A stretch of 64,000 nt of DNA from Pseudoalteromonas nigrifaciens (GCF_002221505.1 NZ_CP011036.1:1364001-1428000); one strand, 5' to 3'. Counted from the first letter of the stretch, positions 44,768-54,315 are shown. Notes: generated by a model from the sequence alone, not told the origin. Translations and numbers: made by a program.

Positions 44768-44793
44768 AAAAAAAGACGCCGCAGCGTCTTTTT
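44768..44793. terminator. sodB terminator
   Basis: AAAAAGACGC and GCGTCTTTTT around CGCA; lies 23 bp beyond the sodB stop on the minus strand and can act in both directions. Confidence 0.85.
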
Positions 44794-44815
44794 AAATTTA
44801 GCTTTTAAGGGCTAA

Positions 44816-45397
44816 TTAAGCGAAGTTAGCGTTCGCGAATTCCCAGTTAACTAGCGACCAAAAACCTTTAAGGTAATCTGGACGAACGTTACGGTAATCG
44901 ATGTAGTAAGCGTGTTCCCATAAATCCACAGTTAGGATTGGAGTAACGCCATCATCAGTTAATGGTGTAGCAGCGTTAGAAGTGTTAACTATGTCTAGTG
45001 AACCATCAGCTAGTTTAACTAACCAAGTCCAGCTAGAACCAAAGTTATTAACTGCTTTGTCGTTTAATGCTTCTTTAAATGCATCAAAAGAGCCCCATTT
45101 AGCATTGATTGCATCAGCAACCGCGCCAGTCGGTGCACCACCGCCATTTGGCGATAAACTGTTCCAGTAGAACGTATGGTTCCAGATTTGTGCAGCGTTG
45201 TTAAACACGCCACCGTCTGATGAACATACGATTTCTTCAAGAGATTTGTTTTCAAACTTAGTGCCTGGGATCAAACCATTAAGTTTAACAACATAAGTGT
45301 TGTGATGTTTACCATGATGAAACTCAAGAGTTTCTTTTGAAATATGCGGCTCAAGTGCATCAATTGCATATGGTAGTGACGGTAGTTCAAATGCCAT
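44816..45397 (-). CDS. sodB: Iron superoxide dismutase
   Basis: The protein has 193 residues. Metal ligands are recognisable in [21 protein letters not shown] and the [13 protein letters not shown] motif. The glutamine in NNAAQIWNH is the FeSOD-type active-site residue, and length and sequence match cytosolic SodB. It dismutates superoxide. The gene is divergent from grxD; a 17-bp palindrome (45506-45522) sits in the shared upstream region, about 110 bp before the start codon. GGAGAT precedes the ATG. Confidence 0.96.
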   Translation of the reverse strand: MAFELPSLPYAIDALEPHISKETLEFHHGKHHNTYVVKLNGLIPGTKFENKSLEEIVCSSDGGVFNNAAQIWNHTFYWNSLSPNGGGAPTGAVADAINAKWGSFDAFKEALNDKAVNNFGSSWTWLVKLADGSLDIVNTSNAATPLTDDGVTPILTVDLWEHAYYIDYRNVRPDYLKGFWSLVNWEFANANFA

Positions 45398-45505
45398 TTT
45401 TTATCTCCATCTTCTTTTAGTTAATAGTCGATTTAGTAATACGTAATGCCTGTTGGAACAGGCCAGTTATCTATACCAAACGGGAATATAGTGTTACTAT
45501 AATTG

Positions 45506-45522
45506 TTGAGTATTCTACTCAA
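45506..45522. promoter_or_regulatory. 17-bp palindrome between sodB and grxD
   Basis: TTGAGTA and TACTCAA around TTC, a perfect 7-3-7 inverted repeat. A TATAAT lies just left (45498-45503), and on the minus strand the repeat overlaps a TTGAGT/TATAGT promoter-like pair for sodB. Its form is similar to type-1 IscR/Rrf2 sites (YYGACTR...YAGTCRR) with one changed base per half; this is only a suggestion. Confidence 0.5.
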
Positions 45523-45664
45523 GTTTTAGCAAACAGCAATGCTATTGCTAAAGACTATTTCAATTGCGGCTTTATTTGCCCATTTTAAGTTATAGATCTA
45601 TGGTCTCACTGAGTTATTTTCAAGGCCTTAGGTATATTAAATTATCGTCATTTTGAGGTTGTAG

Positions 45665-46003
45665 ATGGAAACCATTGATAAAATTAAACAGCAAATTTCA
45701 GAAAACCCAATAATCCTTTTCATGAAAGGATCACCTAAGTTGCCTAACTGTGGTTTTTCTTCACAAGCATCGCAAGCGTTAATGTCATGTGGTGAACCAT
45801 TTGCATATGTTGATATTTTACTTAATCCAGACATTCGTGCTGAGCTTCCTGCTTATGCAAATTGGCCTACATTCCCACAGTTATGGGTAGATGGCGAATT
45901 AGTTGGTGGTTGTGATATTATCATCGAAATGTTTCAGCGTGGTGAATTACAACCATTAATTACTGAAACAGCAGCTAAATATAAAGAAGCTGACGCAGAA
46001 TAA
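45665..46003 (+). CDS. grxD: Monothiol glutaredoxin Grx4
   Basis: The protein has 112 residues with the CGFS active site (29-32) and the glutathione-binding segments WPTFPQLWVDGELVGGCDI. Monothiol glutaredoxins carry Fe-S clusters and deliver them with BolA-like partners in the cytosol. Length and sequence match E. coli GrxD. It is monocistronic, with a clear terminator downstream. Confidence 0.96.
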   Translation: METIDKIKQQISENPIILFMKGSPKLPNCGFSSQASQALMSCGEPFAYVDILLNPDIRAELPAYANWPTFPQLWVDGELVGGCDIIIEMFQRGELQPLITETAAKYKEADAE

Positions 46004-46307
46004 TATCTCGATAAGCACGCTTTTTAAGGTGTATTGATACAAAATTTTGCTAAAACAATAAAACCACTTTTATAGTGGTTTTATTGTTTTTTATTAATCG
46101 TTTCTTATCGATAAATTAATCATTAAAAACTTACCAGCCAAACCAAATTAGACGTGCGTAAATGCTGCAACATTAGCTTTTAGACTTAAAAAGTTGAGTA
46201 GCTCAGCAATAAAATACCTACTAAAAGCCAACATCAAAGCAGCACATTAAAACGCTTTACTACACTGTAAGTTCTTTATTTATTGCTTGAATAAAATGCA
46301 GGAACAC
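46004..46307. other. Intergenic region after grxD
   Basis: Contains the grxD terminator at 46056-46089 (a 13-bp perfect stem CAATAAAACCACT with its complement, then TTT). The remaining 218 bp are AT-rich; I see no gene, RNA or repeat there. Confidence 0.6.
46056..46089. terminator. grxD terminator
   Basis: CAATAAAACCACT (46056-46068) and its exact complement at 46074-46086, loop TTTAT. Confidence 0.85.
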
Positions 46308-46631
46308 TTAGTCCATAGAAAAATGATCTAAAGAGGGTCTGCCTTTTGCTTTTGCGCGTTTTAAACCTAAATAACAGGCTAAATTACATAGCAATTGCAA
46401 TGTAATTATTACCCCACAACTAATAATAAAATTGTTTAAAGTGGCTGTTGTATTATTCATTATAAAAACCAGCGTGACCAATAACTGCCATACCAATGCT
46501 GTATTTAAATAGCGCAATAAAATCTGCTTAAAGTGAGTATGTTTAAAGGTACTCAAAATTAGAAAAACAAGGCTAACGATTAACACTAACCAGCCCGAAG
46601 TTAAACAAAAGTAGGCAACTGTATTTTGCAT
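46308..46631 (-). CDS. Small integral membrane protein
   Basis: The protein has 107 residues and three to four hydrophobic segments (VAYFCLTSGWLVLIVSLVFL; LNTALVWQLLVTLVFIM; NFIISCGVIITLQLLCNLAC) with a basic cytosolic tail (KRAKAKGRP). No family is recognised. It is located downstream of recN on the same strand, 60 bp away. Real coding is likely from the consistent membrane profile, but function is open. Confidence 0.55.
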   Translation of the reverse strand: MQNTVAYFCLTSGWLVLIVSLVFLILSTFKHTHFKQILLRYLNTALVWQLLVTLVFIMNNTTATLNNFIISCGVIITLQLLCNLACYLGLKRAKAKGRPSLDHFSMD

Positions 46632-46691
46632 TTTAATCCTTAACTCTTAACCCTACTAACCACATATTAAAATAAACGTATAAAAGTAATA

Positions 46692-48365
46692 TTAAGCGTG
46701 TGCCATTATTAGCTCTTTAGCATTTGCTTTTGCTGTTTTACTTATATTATCACCCCCTAATAGGCGTGCTATTTCGTTAACTCTGCCATCTTTGTTTAAA
46801 GGCTGCATATGGGTAAAAGTTTCTCCATTTGCTATTTCTTTAGCAACAAAAAACTGTTGATGCGCACTGCTGGCTACTTGCGGTAAATGGGTAACACAAA
46901 TCACTTGGGTAGACTTACCTAATTGACGCAATAACTTACCAACAGCAGAGGCCGTTGGGCCGGAGATCCCCACATCAACTTCATCAAAAATAAGGGTAGG
47001 TGTTGTGACTTTTTGCGCAATAATTACCTGAATAGCTAAACTTATACGCGACAGCTCACCACCCGATGCAACCTTTGCTAATGGTTGTAATGGTTGTCCT
47101 GGGTTAGTTGATACTAAAAACGATACATTGTCGTAGCCTAAGCTATTTGGTGCGCGTTCTGTTTCTTGAGTTAGGGCAATTTCAAATATACCGTTTTCCA
47201 TTGACAGGTTTGCCATGCTGTTACTAATTAAGCGGTTTAGTGTATTAGCATACTCACGGCGGCTTTGGCTTAGCTGTTCACTAGCATGTTGATAATGGCT
47301 AAGTGTGTTTTCAATTTCAGATTCTAACTGCTCTAAGCGAGAGCTGTTATTGCTAATAGACTCGAGTTCTTGACTAATAGCTTGATGAAACTCAACCAAT
47401 GCCTGTGGTTTAATATGGTGTTTACGCGCTAAATCCATAGCGCCGCTTAATCTGTTTTCTACCTCCACCAAGCGAGCAGGATCTAAATCGGCCTGCTCAG
47501 TGTAACTGCGCACTTCTCGGCTAGCTTCTTCTACTTGTACTGCGGCCTCTGCAAGCAATGTAGCTACACTTGCTAATGTTTCGTCATATTGTGCCAGCTC
47601 AGAAAACTGTTGCGCGCTGTGTTGCAATAACGAACAAGCATTTTGCTCATCACTTTCGTATAAATGCTGTAACTCACGCTGACACGTTTCTAAAATCGTT
47701 TGGCTATTACTTAACTTGTAATGCTCAGCTTCTATTTGTTCAAACTCACCTTCTTGTAGGGCAAACTCGTTAAGTTCTGCTACTTGGTATTCTAATAGTT
47801 GTTTTTGCGCAGCTTGCTGCTGCTGTTGTTGTTGTAAGTGTTTAAATTCTTTTTGTAAATTAGCAAATTGCTTATAGCTTTGGCTAACGCCACTGACCAA
47901 ATTATGATGTCCGGCATAGGCATCTAGTAGCTGCAGTTGATGCTCGGCTTTTAACAAGTGTTGGTGGGCATGTTGGCCATGAATCGAAATTAAATACTGG
48001 CCAAGCTCTTTTAGTTGCGCTGCTGTTACAGCGCTGCCATTAATGTAGCTTTTGCTGCGGCCATTTTTACACACCACGCGGCGCAATAAACATTCGTTAT
48101 CGGTGTTACTCAACATATTTTGTTCTAAAAAAGCATGAGCGAGGGGTAAATTACTTAAATCAAATTGCGCGCATACTTCCGCTTTATCTGTGTTTGGGCG
48201 CACAGCTGAGGCTTCGGCGCGCTCGCCTAAACATAGCGAAAGGGCATCAATAGCAATCGACTTACCCGCACCCGTTTCACCGGTAATTGCGGTCATGCCG
48301 TTTTGCCACTCTGTACTTAAATTACTTACAATTGCGAAATTTTTAATTTCTAAACCAATTAACAT
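46692..48365 (-). CDS. recN: DNA repair protein RecN
   Basis: The protein has 557 residues from the ATG at 48365; the frame extends 21 bp upstream without conserved sequence. It is an SMC-like ATPase: Walker A GETGAGKSIA at the N-terminus, long coiled coils in the middle (with a Q-rich hinge QQQQQQ), the ABC signature VASGGELSRISLA and Walker B PTLIFDEVDVGISG. RecN acts in recombinational repair of double-strand breaks. Two LexA-type sites lie directly upstream, as in E. coli recN, so it should be SOS-induced. Confidence 0.96.
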   Translation of the reverse strand: MLIGLEIKNFAIVSNLSTEWQNGMTAITGETGAGKSIAIDALSLCLGERAEASAVRPNTDKAEVCAQFDLSNLPLAHAFLEQNMLSNTDNECLLRRVVCKNGRSKSYINGSAVTAAQLKELGQYLISIHGQHAHQHLLKAEHQLQLLDAYAGHHNLVSGVSQSYKQFANLQKEFKHLQQQQQQQAAQKQLLEYQVAELNEFALQEGEFEQIEAEHYKLSNSQTILETCQRELQHLYESDEQNACSLLQHSAQQFSELAQYDETLASVATLLAEAAVQVEEASREVRSYTEQADLDPARLVEVENRLSGAMDLARKHHIKPQALVEFHQAISQELESISNNSSRLEQLESEIENTLSHYQHASEQLSQSRREYANTLNRLISNSMANLSMENGIFEIALTQETERAPNSLGYDNVSFLVSTNPGQPLQPLAKVASGGELSRISLAIQVIIAQKVTTPTLIFDEVDVGISGPTASAVGKLLRQLGKSTQVICVTHLPQVASSAHQQFFVAKEIANGETFTHMQPLNKDGRVNEIARLLGGDNISKTAKANAKELIMAHA

Positions 48366-48366
48366 A

Positions 48367-48406
48367 CTGTTTATCCATCCAGTCAATTGACTGTTAATTT
48401 ATACAG
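48367..48406 (-). promoter_or_regulatory. Two LexA (SOS) boxes upstream of recN
   Basis: CTGTTAATTTATACAG (48391-48406) fits CTGT-N8-ACAG perfectly. CTGTTTATCCATCCAG (48367-48382) keeps CTG-N10-CAG but is weaker and overlaps the translation start region. Tandem sites also occur in front of E. coli recN. Confidence 0.85.
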
Positions 48407-48440
48407 TGTTTTGGTTTTTTGCAAATTAAATTTTTATGAC

Positions 48441-48998
48441 TTACGCAATTTCTTCATCTTGAATAATTTTAGAATGGCTATTAGTTTCGCTTGTTTCGTC
48501 AGCATTATTAATATTATCAGCGAGTTGTTCTATGTCTTCTGTTTTAATATTAACAATAAGGGCGGGTAAAATAGTTTGATAAAAAGTCTTGTTATATAAA
48601 ATACCTTGCAAGGGAAGTTCCGCTACAAAGTACTGGATATTATCGACTAAATTTTGAGAAACATTGCTTTGATAAGTTTTAATTAACTCGTTCGACAGTA
48701 TATTAATAAGTAAATCGGCAGTACTTTCTAACTGGTTTAGGTTTTCATCCGTGTGAGCTTGCACCACAAAAAAATTGCTTACAATGGCTTGTATACGTGG
48801 CAGGTATTTGGGTCGGATAAGCTTAGCGTCAAGTAACTCATTGAGCTTTAGCTTTAAGCGAGTATTAACTTGTGATACTCGAGCATTAAAAAGCTTTTTT
48901 TTCGCTTCGATTGCTTTTTTACGGTTATTTTCAACAATTAAATAACTAGCTAATAATGTAATTAATAATAATAAAGCAAAAAAAACAATATAAGTCAT
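48441..48998 (-). CDS. Hypothetical membrane-anchored protein
   Basis: The protein has 185 residues: one N-terminal membrane segment (YIVFFALLLLITLLASYLIV) followed by a basic helical region (KKAIEAKKKLFNARVSQVNT) and a soluble acidic end. No known domain is recognised. It sits between recN and nadK on the same strand, with 77 bp to nadK. Conservation of this neighbourhood would support a real gene. Confidence 0.55.
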   Translation of the reverse strand: MTYIVFFALLLLITLLASYLIVENNRKKAIEAKKKLFNARVSQVNTRLKLKLNELLDAKLIRPKYLPRIQAIVSNFFVVQAHTDENLNQLESTADLLINILSNELIKTYQSNVSQNLVDNIQYFVAELPLQGILYNKTFYQTILPALIVNIKTEDIEQLADNINNADETSETNSHSKIIQDEEIA

Positions 48999-49075
48999 TG
49001 CCGCACAATCCTGATTTGGTTAGCTATTTTATAAAAAATATATTTTGCTCTAAAGCACGATACTTAGCAATAAAA

Positions 49076-49960
49076 TTAGTATAAACGACTGCCCCAATTG
49101 AGCTTTTGGCGTAATACGTTGTAATAAGAGTAATTTTTAGGATGAATAAGGCGCAGCTTTTTATCGGCTTTTTTAATGACCACCTCATCACCAGGTAAAA
49201 CGGCGAGTACCACATGGCTGTCGCAGCTAACTTGCAAACTATCGGTGTTCTCAAGGCTTAGTTTTAAGCGTACTTCGTTATCGGCATCAACTACCAGAGG
49301 TCGGCTCGATAAAGTATGTGGAAACATAGGCACTAGTGCTATTGCGTTAAGCTCAGGAGTAAGAATAGGGCCGCCCCCCGATAGTGAATAAGCAGTTGAG
49401 CCGGTAGGGGTAGATACAATAAGTCCATCAGAGCGCTGAGAAAACACAAAGTCGTTATTTATAAAGGCTTCAAACTCAATCATATGCGCTACTTTGTCGG
49501 CATGTAAAACGGCTTCGTTTACAGCCGAGTTTGCACTTTTAAGTTCGTTATGACGATACACTTCTACTTCGAGTAAGAAGCGCTTTTCTTCAACATACTC
49601 ACCGCTGAGTACCTGCTCTAAACTGGCTTCGAAACCTTCGGGGTTTAAATCGGTTAAAAACCCAAGATTGCCTCGGTTTACACCTATAACGGCTATATTA
49701 AAGCGTGCTAATACACGCGCTGCGCCAAGCATATTGCCATCGCCACCTACTACAATGGCTAAATCAGCTTGTTCACCTAAGTCGACCAGTTTAACTAACT
49801 TATTTTTTGGTATATCAATAAGTTGGCTTCCTGTGCGTTTTTCTACAATAACTGTAAAACCAAGCGCAAGTAAAAATGTATGCAGGCGCTGCAAGGTTGC
49901 CGCCGCATCTGGATGATTTGGTTTACCAATAAGGCCGATAGTGCGAAAAGGAGAATCCAT
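49076..49960 (-). CDS. nadK: NAD kinase
   Basis: The protein has 294 residues with the signature [25 protein letters not shown], the NEAVLH segment and [22 protein letters not shown]. It phosphorylates NAD to NADP in the cytosol. Length is that of the E. coli enzyme. It is divergent from the hrcA-like/grpE pair, as E. coli nadK is from grpE. Confidence 0.96.
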   Translation of the reverse strand: MDSPFRTIGLIGKPNHPDAAATLQRLHTFLLALGFTVIVEKRTGSQLIDIPKNKLVKLVDLGEQADLAIVVGGDGNMLGAARVLARFNIAVIGVNRGNLGFLTDLNPEGFEASLEQVLSGEYVEEKRFLLEVEVYRHNELKSANSAVNEAVLHADKVAHMIEFEAFINNDFVFSQRSDGLIVSTPTGSTAYSLSGGGPILTPELNAIALVPMFPHTLSSRPLVVDADNEVRLKLSLENTDSLQVSCDSHVVLAVLPGDEVVIKKADKKLRLIHPKNYSYYNVLRQKLNWGSRLY

Positions 49961-50091
49961 AATAAATACACAGCAAGTTTTAATATTTGTAGAGTAACCT
50001 AAAACAGAAGTGTTTGAAAATACAGATCGTTAGCAATACTGCAATGAATTAATCTTGCAGCTCATTAATTTACGTGCCGTGTAGCTAATCA

Positions 50092-50120
50092 CTTGAAATT
50101 AAGAAGCTCTGCCCCGATAT
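50092..50120 (+). promoter_or_regulatory. Sigma-32 promoter of the hrcA-like gene and grpE
   Basis: CTTGAAA (50092-50098) and CCCCGATAT (50112-50120) with a 13-bp spacer closely match the sigma-32 consensus. A CTGCAA/TTGCAG inverted repeat (50039-50060) lies upstream. No CIRCE element (TTAGCACTC type) is visible. Confidence 0.85.
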
Positions 50121-50148
50121 AAAGCACATGAGACAAGATGCAGTAACC

Positions 50149-51093
50149 ATGAAACTAAACCCACGAGATCAACAAATTTTTGCGGCTGTAATGAGCACGT
50201 ATTGTAATGGTGAAGGTTTACCTGTGCCATCAACAAAAATTGCCAAGCTAAAAGGTATGGCAGTTTGCTCAGCTACAGTACGTAATGCCATGGCACGTTT
50301 AGAGAAAGTGGGCTTGCTCTACTCACCCCACACATCAGCGGGGCGCGTGCCAACAGACTACGGATTTGATTATTGGTTTGAGGAATTTTTTGCACTCGCC
50401 GACATAGCTAATTACTGGCAACCTGCGCAAACACAATTAGTTGAATTAGCGCATGGTTTAAGTCAGCGTTATCAGGTGTGTTGTTGTGTTGGTTTGCCAC
50501 AGGTACGCTCGCAACAAGTATTTAGAGTGGAAGTGCTCGATTTTGATTCCACGGATTGGTTAATCTTATTAATAGACAGAGCAGGGCAAAGTCATAACAT
50601 TTGTATTAATAAGCCCGATGATGCAAGTGATACTGTGCGTTATCAGTTTGCCACGTGGTTAAATACGGTATTTAGCCAACAAACCTTAATAGAAGGCTTG
50701 TACCGTATGCAGGCAATGGCTAATACTGCACCGCGTAACTGTCATGATTCACTAAACCAATGGACGCGTGAACTAAGCCAAAAGCTTGGCTCTGATAATA
50801 GTATTGTGGTTGGTGAAAACTATTTGTATAAACAAATAGATTGCGAGCAAAGCCTAAACATTGGGGTGTCTTTTTTAAATTTTGTCGAAGACAAGCTAGT
50901 ATTTAAAAATGGGGTGTCGGTACTTAATACTGAAAACCTACCTTTTTCAGAGTGTAACGAATTGATTGTGATTAGCTTGCCGTACTTTCAAAATCAAGAA
51001 TATCAGAGTCGTTTTTGTGTAATTTGTCCAAAATCAGCGCCAATCGAAAAAATAATCCAAGAATTTAAATTAATTGAGACATCTAACTCTTGA
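50149..51093 (+). CDS. HrcA-like heat-shock regulator
   Basis: The protein has 314 residues from the ATG at 50149; an ATG 21 bp upstream would lie at the transcription start. The N-terminal winged-helix region (KLNPRDQQIFAAVMSTY; SATVRNAMARLEKVGLL; SPHTSAGRVPTDYGFDYWF) matches HrcA strongly. The remainder, with several cysteines (QVCCCVGLP), has diverged from usual HrcA. Classical HrcA represses groE/dnaK through CIRCE. Here it stands ahead of grpE behind a sigma-32 promoter, where E. coli has no such gene. Its operator and targets are unknown. Confidence 0.7.
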   Translation: MKLNPRDQQIFAAVMSTYCNGEGLPVPSTKIAKLKGMAVCSATVRNAMARLEKVGLLYSPHTSAGRVPTDYGFDYWFEEFFALADIANYWQPAQTQLVELAHGLSQRYQVCCCVGLPQVRSQQVFRVEVLDFDSTDWLILLIDRAGQSHNICINKPDDASDTVRYQFATWLNTVFSQQTLIEGLYRMQAMANTAPRNCHDSLNQWTRELSQKLGSDNSIVVGENYLYKQIDCEQSLNIGVSFLNFVEDKLVFKNGVSVLNTENLPFSECNELIVISLPYFQNQEYQSRFCVICPKSAPIEKIIQEFKLIETSNS

Positions 51094-51150
51094 ATCTTTT
51101 AATTCAATCCCCATAATTACCGCAGTTGTAAAGAATTGGAGCACATATTT

Positions 51151-51762
51151 ATGTCTGAGCAGAGACAAAACCCAGAACAAGAAGTAGAACTAAACGAAGA
51201 CCTAGCAAAAATGGAAGCTGATGTTGAAGCCGCTGTACAAGCAGCAGAAGAACACGCAGAGCAAGAGCAAAGCCCTGAAGCCGAAATTGCAATGTTATAT
51301 GCAGAGCTTGAAGTAGCAAAGCAAACAATAGCAGATCAAAAAGACGGTGTAGTTCGCGCCGCTGCTGATGTTGAAAACATGCGTCGTCGTGCAGCACAAG
51401 ATGTAGAAAAAGCACATAAATTTGCACTAGAGAAGTTTGCTAACGAATTACTCCCGGTTATTGATAACTTAGAGCGCGCAATTGAGTTTTCTGATAAAGA
51501 AAACGAAACGCTAAAACCTGTGCTAGAAGGTATTAGCATGACGGTAAAAAGCTTTAACGATGCTGTTGCAAAATTTGGCGTTGAAATTGTTAACCCACAG
51601 GGTGAGCAGTTTAATCCAGAGTTTCATCAAGCTATGTCAATTCAGCCAAGCAACGATGTATCGCCAAATACAGTATTAGCGGTAATGCAAAAAGGCTACA
51701 CCTTAAACGGACGTTTATTGCGCCCAGCTATGGTTATGGTATCTAAAGCAGCTGACGCTTAA
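51151..51762 (+). CDS. grpE: GrpE nucleotide-exchange factor
   Basis: The protein has 203 residues from the ATG at 51151 (GGAG 10 bp upstream). It has the long acidic N-terminal coiled coil, then [34 protein letters not shown], and the C-terminal [16 protein letters not shown] and [21 protein letters not shown] motifs. It releases ADP from DnaK in the Hsp70 cycle. It lies 57 bp after the HrcA-like gene; dnaK is not in the window. Confidence 0.95.
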   Translation: MSEQRQNPEQEVELNEDLAKMEADVEAAVQAAEEHAEQEQSPEAEIAMLYAELEVAKQTIADQKDGVVRAAADVENMRRRAAQDVEKAHKFALEKFANELLPVIDNLERAIEFSDKENETLKPVLEGISMTVKSFNDAVAKFGVEIVNPQGEQFNPEFHQAMSIQPSNDVSPNTVLAVMQKGYTLNGRLLRPAMVMVSKAADA

Positions 51763-51780
51763 GTTGTTATTAATGATTTA

Positions 51781-51810
51781 AAAAATGCCTCAATTTGAGG
51801 CATTTTTTTT
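51781..51810. terminator. Bidirectional terminator between grpE and the MFS gene
   Basis: AAAAATGCCTCA and TGAGGCATTTTT form a 12-bp stem with a 3-nt loop. The stop codon of the leftward MFS gene lies inside it. Confidence 0.85.
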
Positions 51811-52992
51811 GCTATTTAAATAGTGAACCAATTGCACTAAAACAGTTAGTATTACAGCACCAAACATCAAGCTTGAAAAAGGCACGGCACTTTTAGCATG
51901 TAGTATAGCTAATAGGGGGCCGACCAAAGCACCGCTACCAAAGCGTAACGTACCAATAACTGCGGTTGCTGTGCCTGTATTTGCTTCAAACTTCATTAAA
52001 ATAAGTGAGTCAGCATTACTGGCTATTATGCCTAAGCTCATCATAAGTGGTGCAATAGCACCAACAATAAAGTAAAGCGACAGCTGCATAATACTAAAAG
52101 TAAGTAACGCAGCGCCCGAAAGTAAGCCAAATATTAATCCGTAGTAGAGCATTTTACGAGAGCCAATTCGCGGCACAATACGAGTATTTAAAAAATTCCC
52201 AAACATGAGTGCTATAACGTTAAATGCAAACAAAATGCCAAATAACTGCTCTGATACTTTAAATAAGTCTAAATATACAAACGGTACTGAGGTTAAAAAA
52301 CAAAAAAATCCAAACGATACAAACATAGAGCTTAAAATGTCGGCACGTGCATCTTTGTTACTCAGTATTATTTTATAACTATTAAAAAATAATGGCAGCC
52401 CTTTAAGGTCATTTTTAAAAATAGGAATGTCGATTAAATACACATGCACAAAAGCTAAAATAATAAAGCTGTAGGCCGCTAAAATTAAAAAGATGGTAGA
52501 CCAAACAGAAAACCCTAAAATAAGCGAACCAATTGAAGGTGCAAGTAATGGCGCTACCATCATAATCATCGATACATAAGACATACCTTTGGCGGTGTTT
52601 TTTTGGTAAATATGCCTAATTATCCCAGGAACTACCACGGTTGCCGCTGCACCGGTAAATGCCTGTACGGTACGCAAGACCCAAAATGCATATATATCGG
52701 TAGTAAAGGCAAGTGCTAATGACGTTATACCAAATAAAGTTAAGCCAATTTTAGCCAATTTACGGCGACCAATTTGATCGGCAATAGGGCCAAAAAATAA
52801 CATCCCTAATGCATAGCCCGCTAAATAAATACTTAACGATATTTGTACGTTAGGCATACTGGTTTGTAAGTCGTCCGCAATAACTAACATTGCCGGTAAA
52901 TACATATCAATAGCTAAAGGCGTAATTGCCACAATACTAGCTAGTAAAGGCAATAAAATACGGGTGTTAAAAGACGAAGCCGATGCAGGCAT
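51790..52992 (-). CDS. Bcr/CflA-type multidrug efflux MFS transporter
   Basis: The protein has 400 residues with twelve membrane segments; a TTG start four codons earlier is possible but less likely. Family signatures are PLAIDMYLPAMLVIADDL, the loop motif GPIADQIGRRKLAKIGL and QAFTGAAATVVVPGIIRHIY (given in part). DHA1-family members of this type export drugs such as bicyclomycin or chloramphenicol; the substrate here is not predictable. It stands alone, convergent with grpE. Confidence 0.88.
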   Translation of the reverse strand: MPASASSFNTRILLPLLASIVAITPLAIDMYLPAMLVIADDLQTSMPNVQISLSIYLAGYALGMLFFGPIADQIGRRKLAKIGLTLFGITSLALAFTTDIYAFWVLRTVQAFTGAAATVVVPGIIRHIYQKNTAKGMSYVSMIMMVAPLLAPSIGSLILGFSVWSTIFLILAAYSFIILAFVHVYLIDIPIFKNDLKGLPLFFNSYKIILSNKDARADILSSMFVSFGFFCFLTSVPFVYLDLFKVSEQLFGILFAFNVIALMFGNFLNTRIVPRIGSRKMLYYGLIFGLLSGAALLTFSIMQLSLYFIVGAIAPLMMSLGIIASNADSLILMKFEANTGTATAVIGTLRFGSGALVGPLLAILHAKSAVPFSSLMFGAVILTVLVQLVHYLNSKKNASN

Positions 52993-53004
52993 GTATAAAC
53001 TCAA

Positions 53005-53393
53005 TCATTACTAAACAGGATGTATAGTGTAACAGGGCATGCTGATTGGATAAACTTAGTTTGCCTGCTAAGTTAATTGTAATGGGTAAATAACCTGAGA
53101 TCCGGATAATAAACCTATCTCGAGCAGCTATTTTCAGCGCTAACTGCGTTGAATTTACTTGCAATAGGCCAGCTATTGACGCGTAAATTTGCCTTATTTT
53201 CACTGAAAATCTCTGGCTAGAGAAAATAAAATTAAATATAACTATGATTCAATACGTTAGTAAATCTCTTAACCAGAGTTCAGGTTAAATAAACAACAAA
53301 ATTTTATTGTTACTTGCTAAAAAGCAATTATTTTAAACTGCGGTGGTATTTGCTATTCTAGCGCTAACAAAAAATATGATTTGAGGGAATATA
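53005..53393. other. Intergenic region with nested palindrome
   Basis: No gene is seen. Three inverted repeats share one centre near 53170: ATTTTCAG/CTGAAAAT (53130-53137 / 53203-53210), AATTTAC/GTAAATT (53152-53158 / 53183-53189) and CAATAG/CTATTG (53162-53167 / 53173-53178). An outer imperfect inverted pair lies at 53091-53110 and 53268-53287 (15 of 20 bases). This looks like a miniature intergenic repeat element or a structured RNA. Confidence 0.6.
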
Positions 53394-54191
53394 ATGAAAA
53401 AACTCGTGATAGCTATATTAGCTACTGCAGTGCTGGCTGGCTGTAAAACATCACCAACAGGGCGCACCCAAATTGCGCTTTATTCTGATCAACAAATGAG
53501 TGAAATGGGCACAGCCAGTTTTGCTGAGATGAAAAAAAATCAGCCAATCAATAAAAACCCACAAACTAACGCGTATGTAAATTGTATTGCCGAGCAAGTA
53601 GTGGCTGTTTTACCTAAGCAGTACGCTTCGCAAAAATGGGAAGTAGTGGTATTTGAAGACGACTCAGCGAATGCGTTTGCATTGCCAGGCGGTTACATTG
53701 GTGTGCATACGGGGCTGCTAAAAGTGGCTACTAACCAAGACCAAGTGGCTACAGTGCTTGGCCATGAAGTGGGGCATGTAATTGCAGAGCATTCGAACGA
53801 GCGTGTATCGCAAAGCTCAATGCTACAAACCGGCATGCAAATTGGCGGTGCAGCTCTTGAAATGGGTAATGTTGGGTATCGTAACGAAATTATGCAGGGT
53901 TTGGGCTTGGGTGCACAATACGGTGTTGTATTACCGTTTAGTCGTTCGCACGAATCAGAAGCTGACGAAATCGGCTTGGATTTAATGGCGCAAGCTGGTT
54001 TTGATCCAAAAGAGTCAGTTACTTTATGGCAAAATATGAGTAAAGCGGGTGGTGGCGCAACACCTGAGTTTTTATCAACTCACCCAGCACCAGCAAGCCG
54101 AATTAAAGACTTGCAAGCACAAATGAGCCAAGCTTTAGGTGAGCAAAAAACAGCAAGAGCACAGGGTAAAAACCCACAATGTAAGCTGTAA
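53394..54191 (+). CDS. M48-family metalloprotease lipoprotein
   Basis: The protein has 265 residues with a lipoprotein signal (MKKLVIAILATAVLAGC; cysteine 17) and zinc motif HEVGH in LGHEVGHVIAEHSNERVSQ (about 122), with the third ligand in SHESEADEIGLDLMAQAGF. It resembles E. coli LoiP/YcaL and the BepA group, which act on outer-membrane proteins in the periplasm. The terminal CKL is unusual but may form a disulphide. A strong terminator follows (54209-54245). Confidence 0.9.
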   Translation: MKKLVIAILATAVLAGCKTSPTGRTQIALYSDQQMSEMGTASFAEMKKNQPINKNPQTNAYVNCIAEQVVAVLPKQYASQKWEVVVFEDDSANAFALPGGYIGVHTGLLKVATNQDQVATVLGHEVGHVIAEHSNERVSQSSMLQTGMQIGGAALEMGNVGYRNEIMQGLGLGAQYGVVLPFSRSHESEADEIGLDLMAQAGFDPKESVTLWQNMSKAGGGATPEFLSTHPAPASRIKDLQAQMSQALGEQKTARAQGKNPQCKL

Positions 54192-54208
54192 TTTAGTTTA
54201 ACTACAAA

Positions 54209-54245
54209 TAAAAACCCTGTAAGTAATTTACTTACAGGGTTTTTA
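54209..54245. terminator. M48 peptidase terminator
   Basis: AAAACCCTGTAAG and CTTACAGGGTTTT form a 13-bp stem with T-run, 18 bp beyond the stop. Confidence 0.88.
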
Positions 54246-54315
54246 TATTCAGTGCTAATCTTTATTTATTGAGTAAAGAGCTATTAGGGAGTCCATATAA
54301 GACCCTAGTTAAAGC

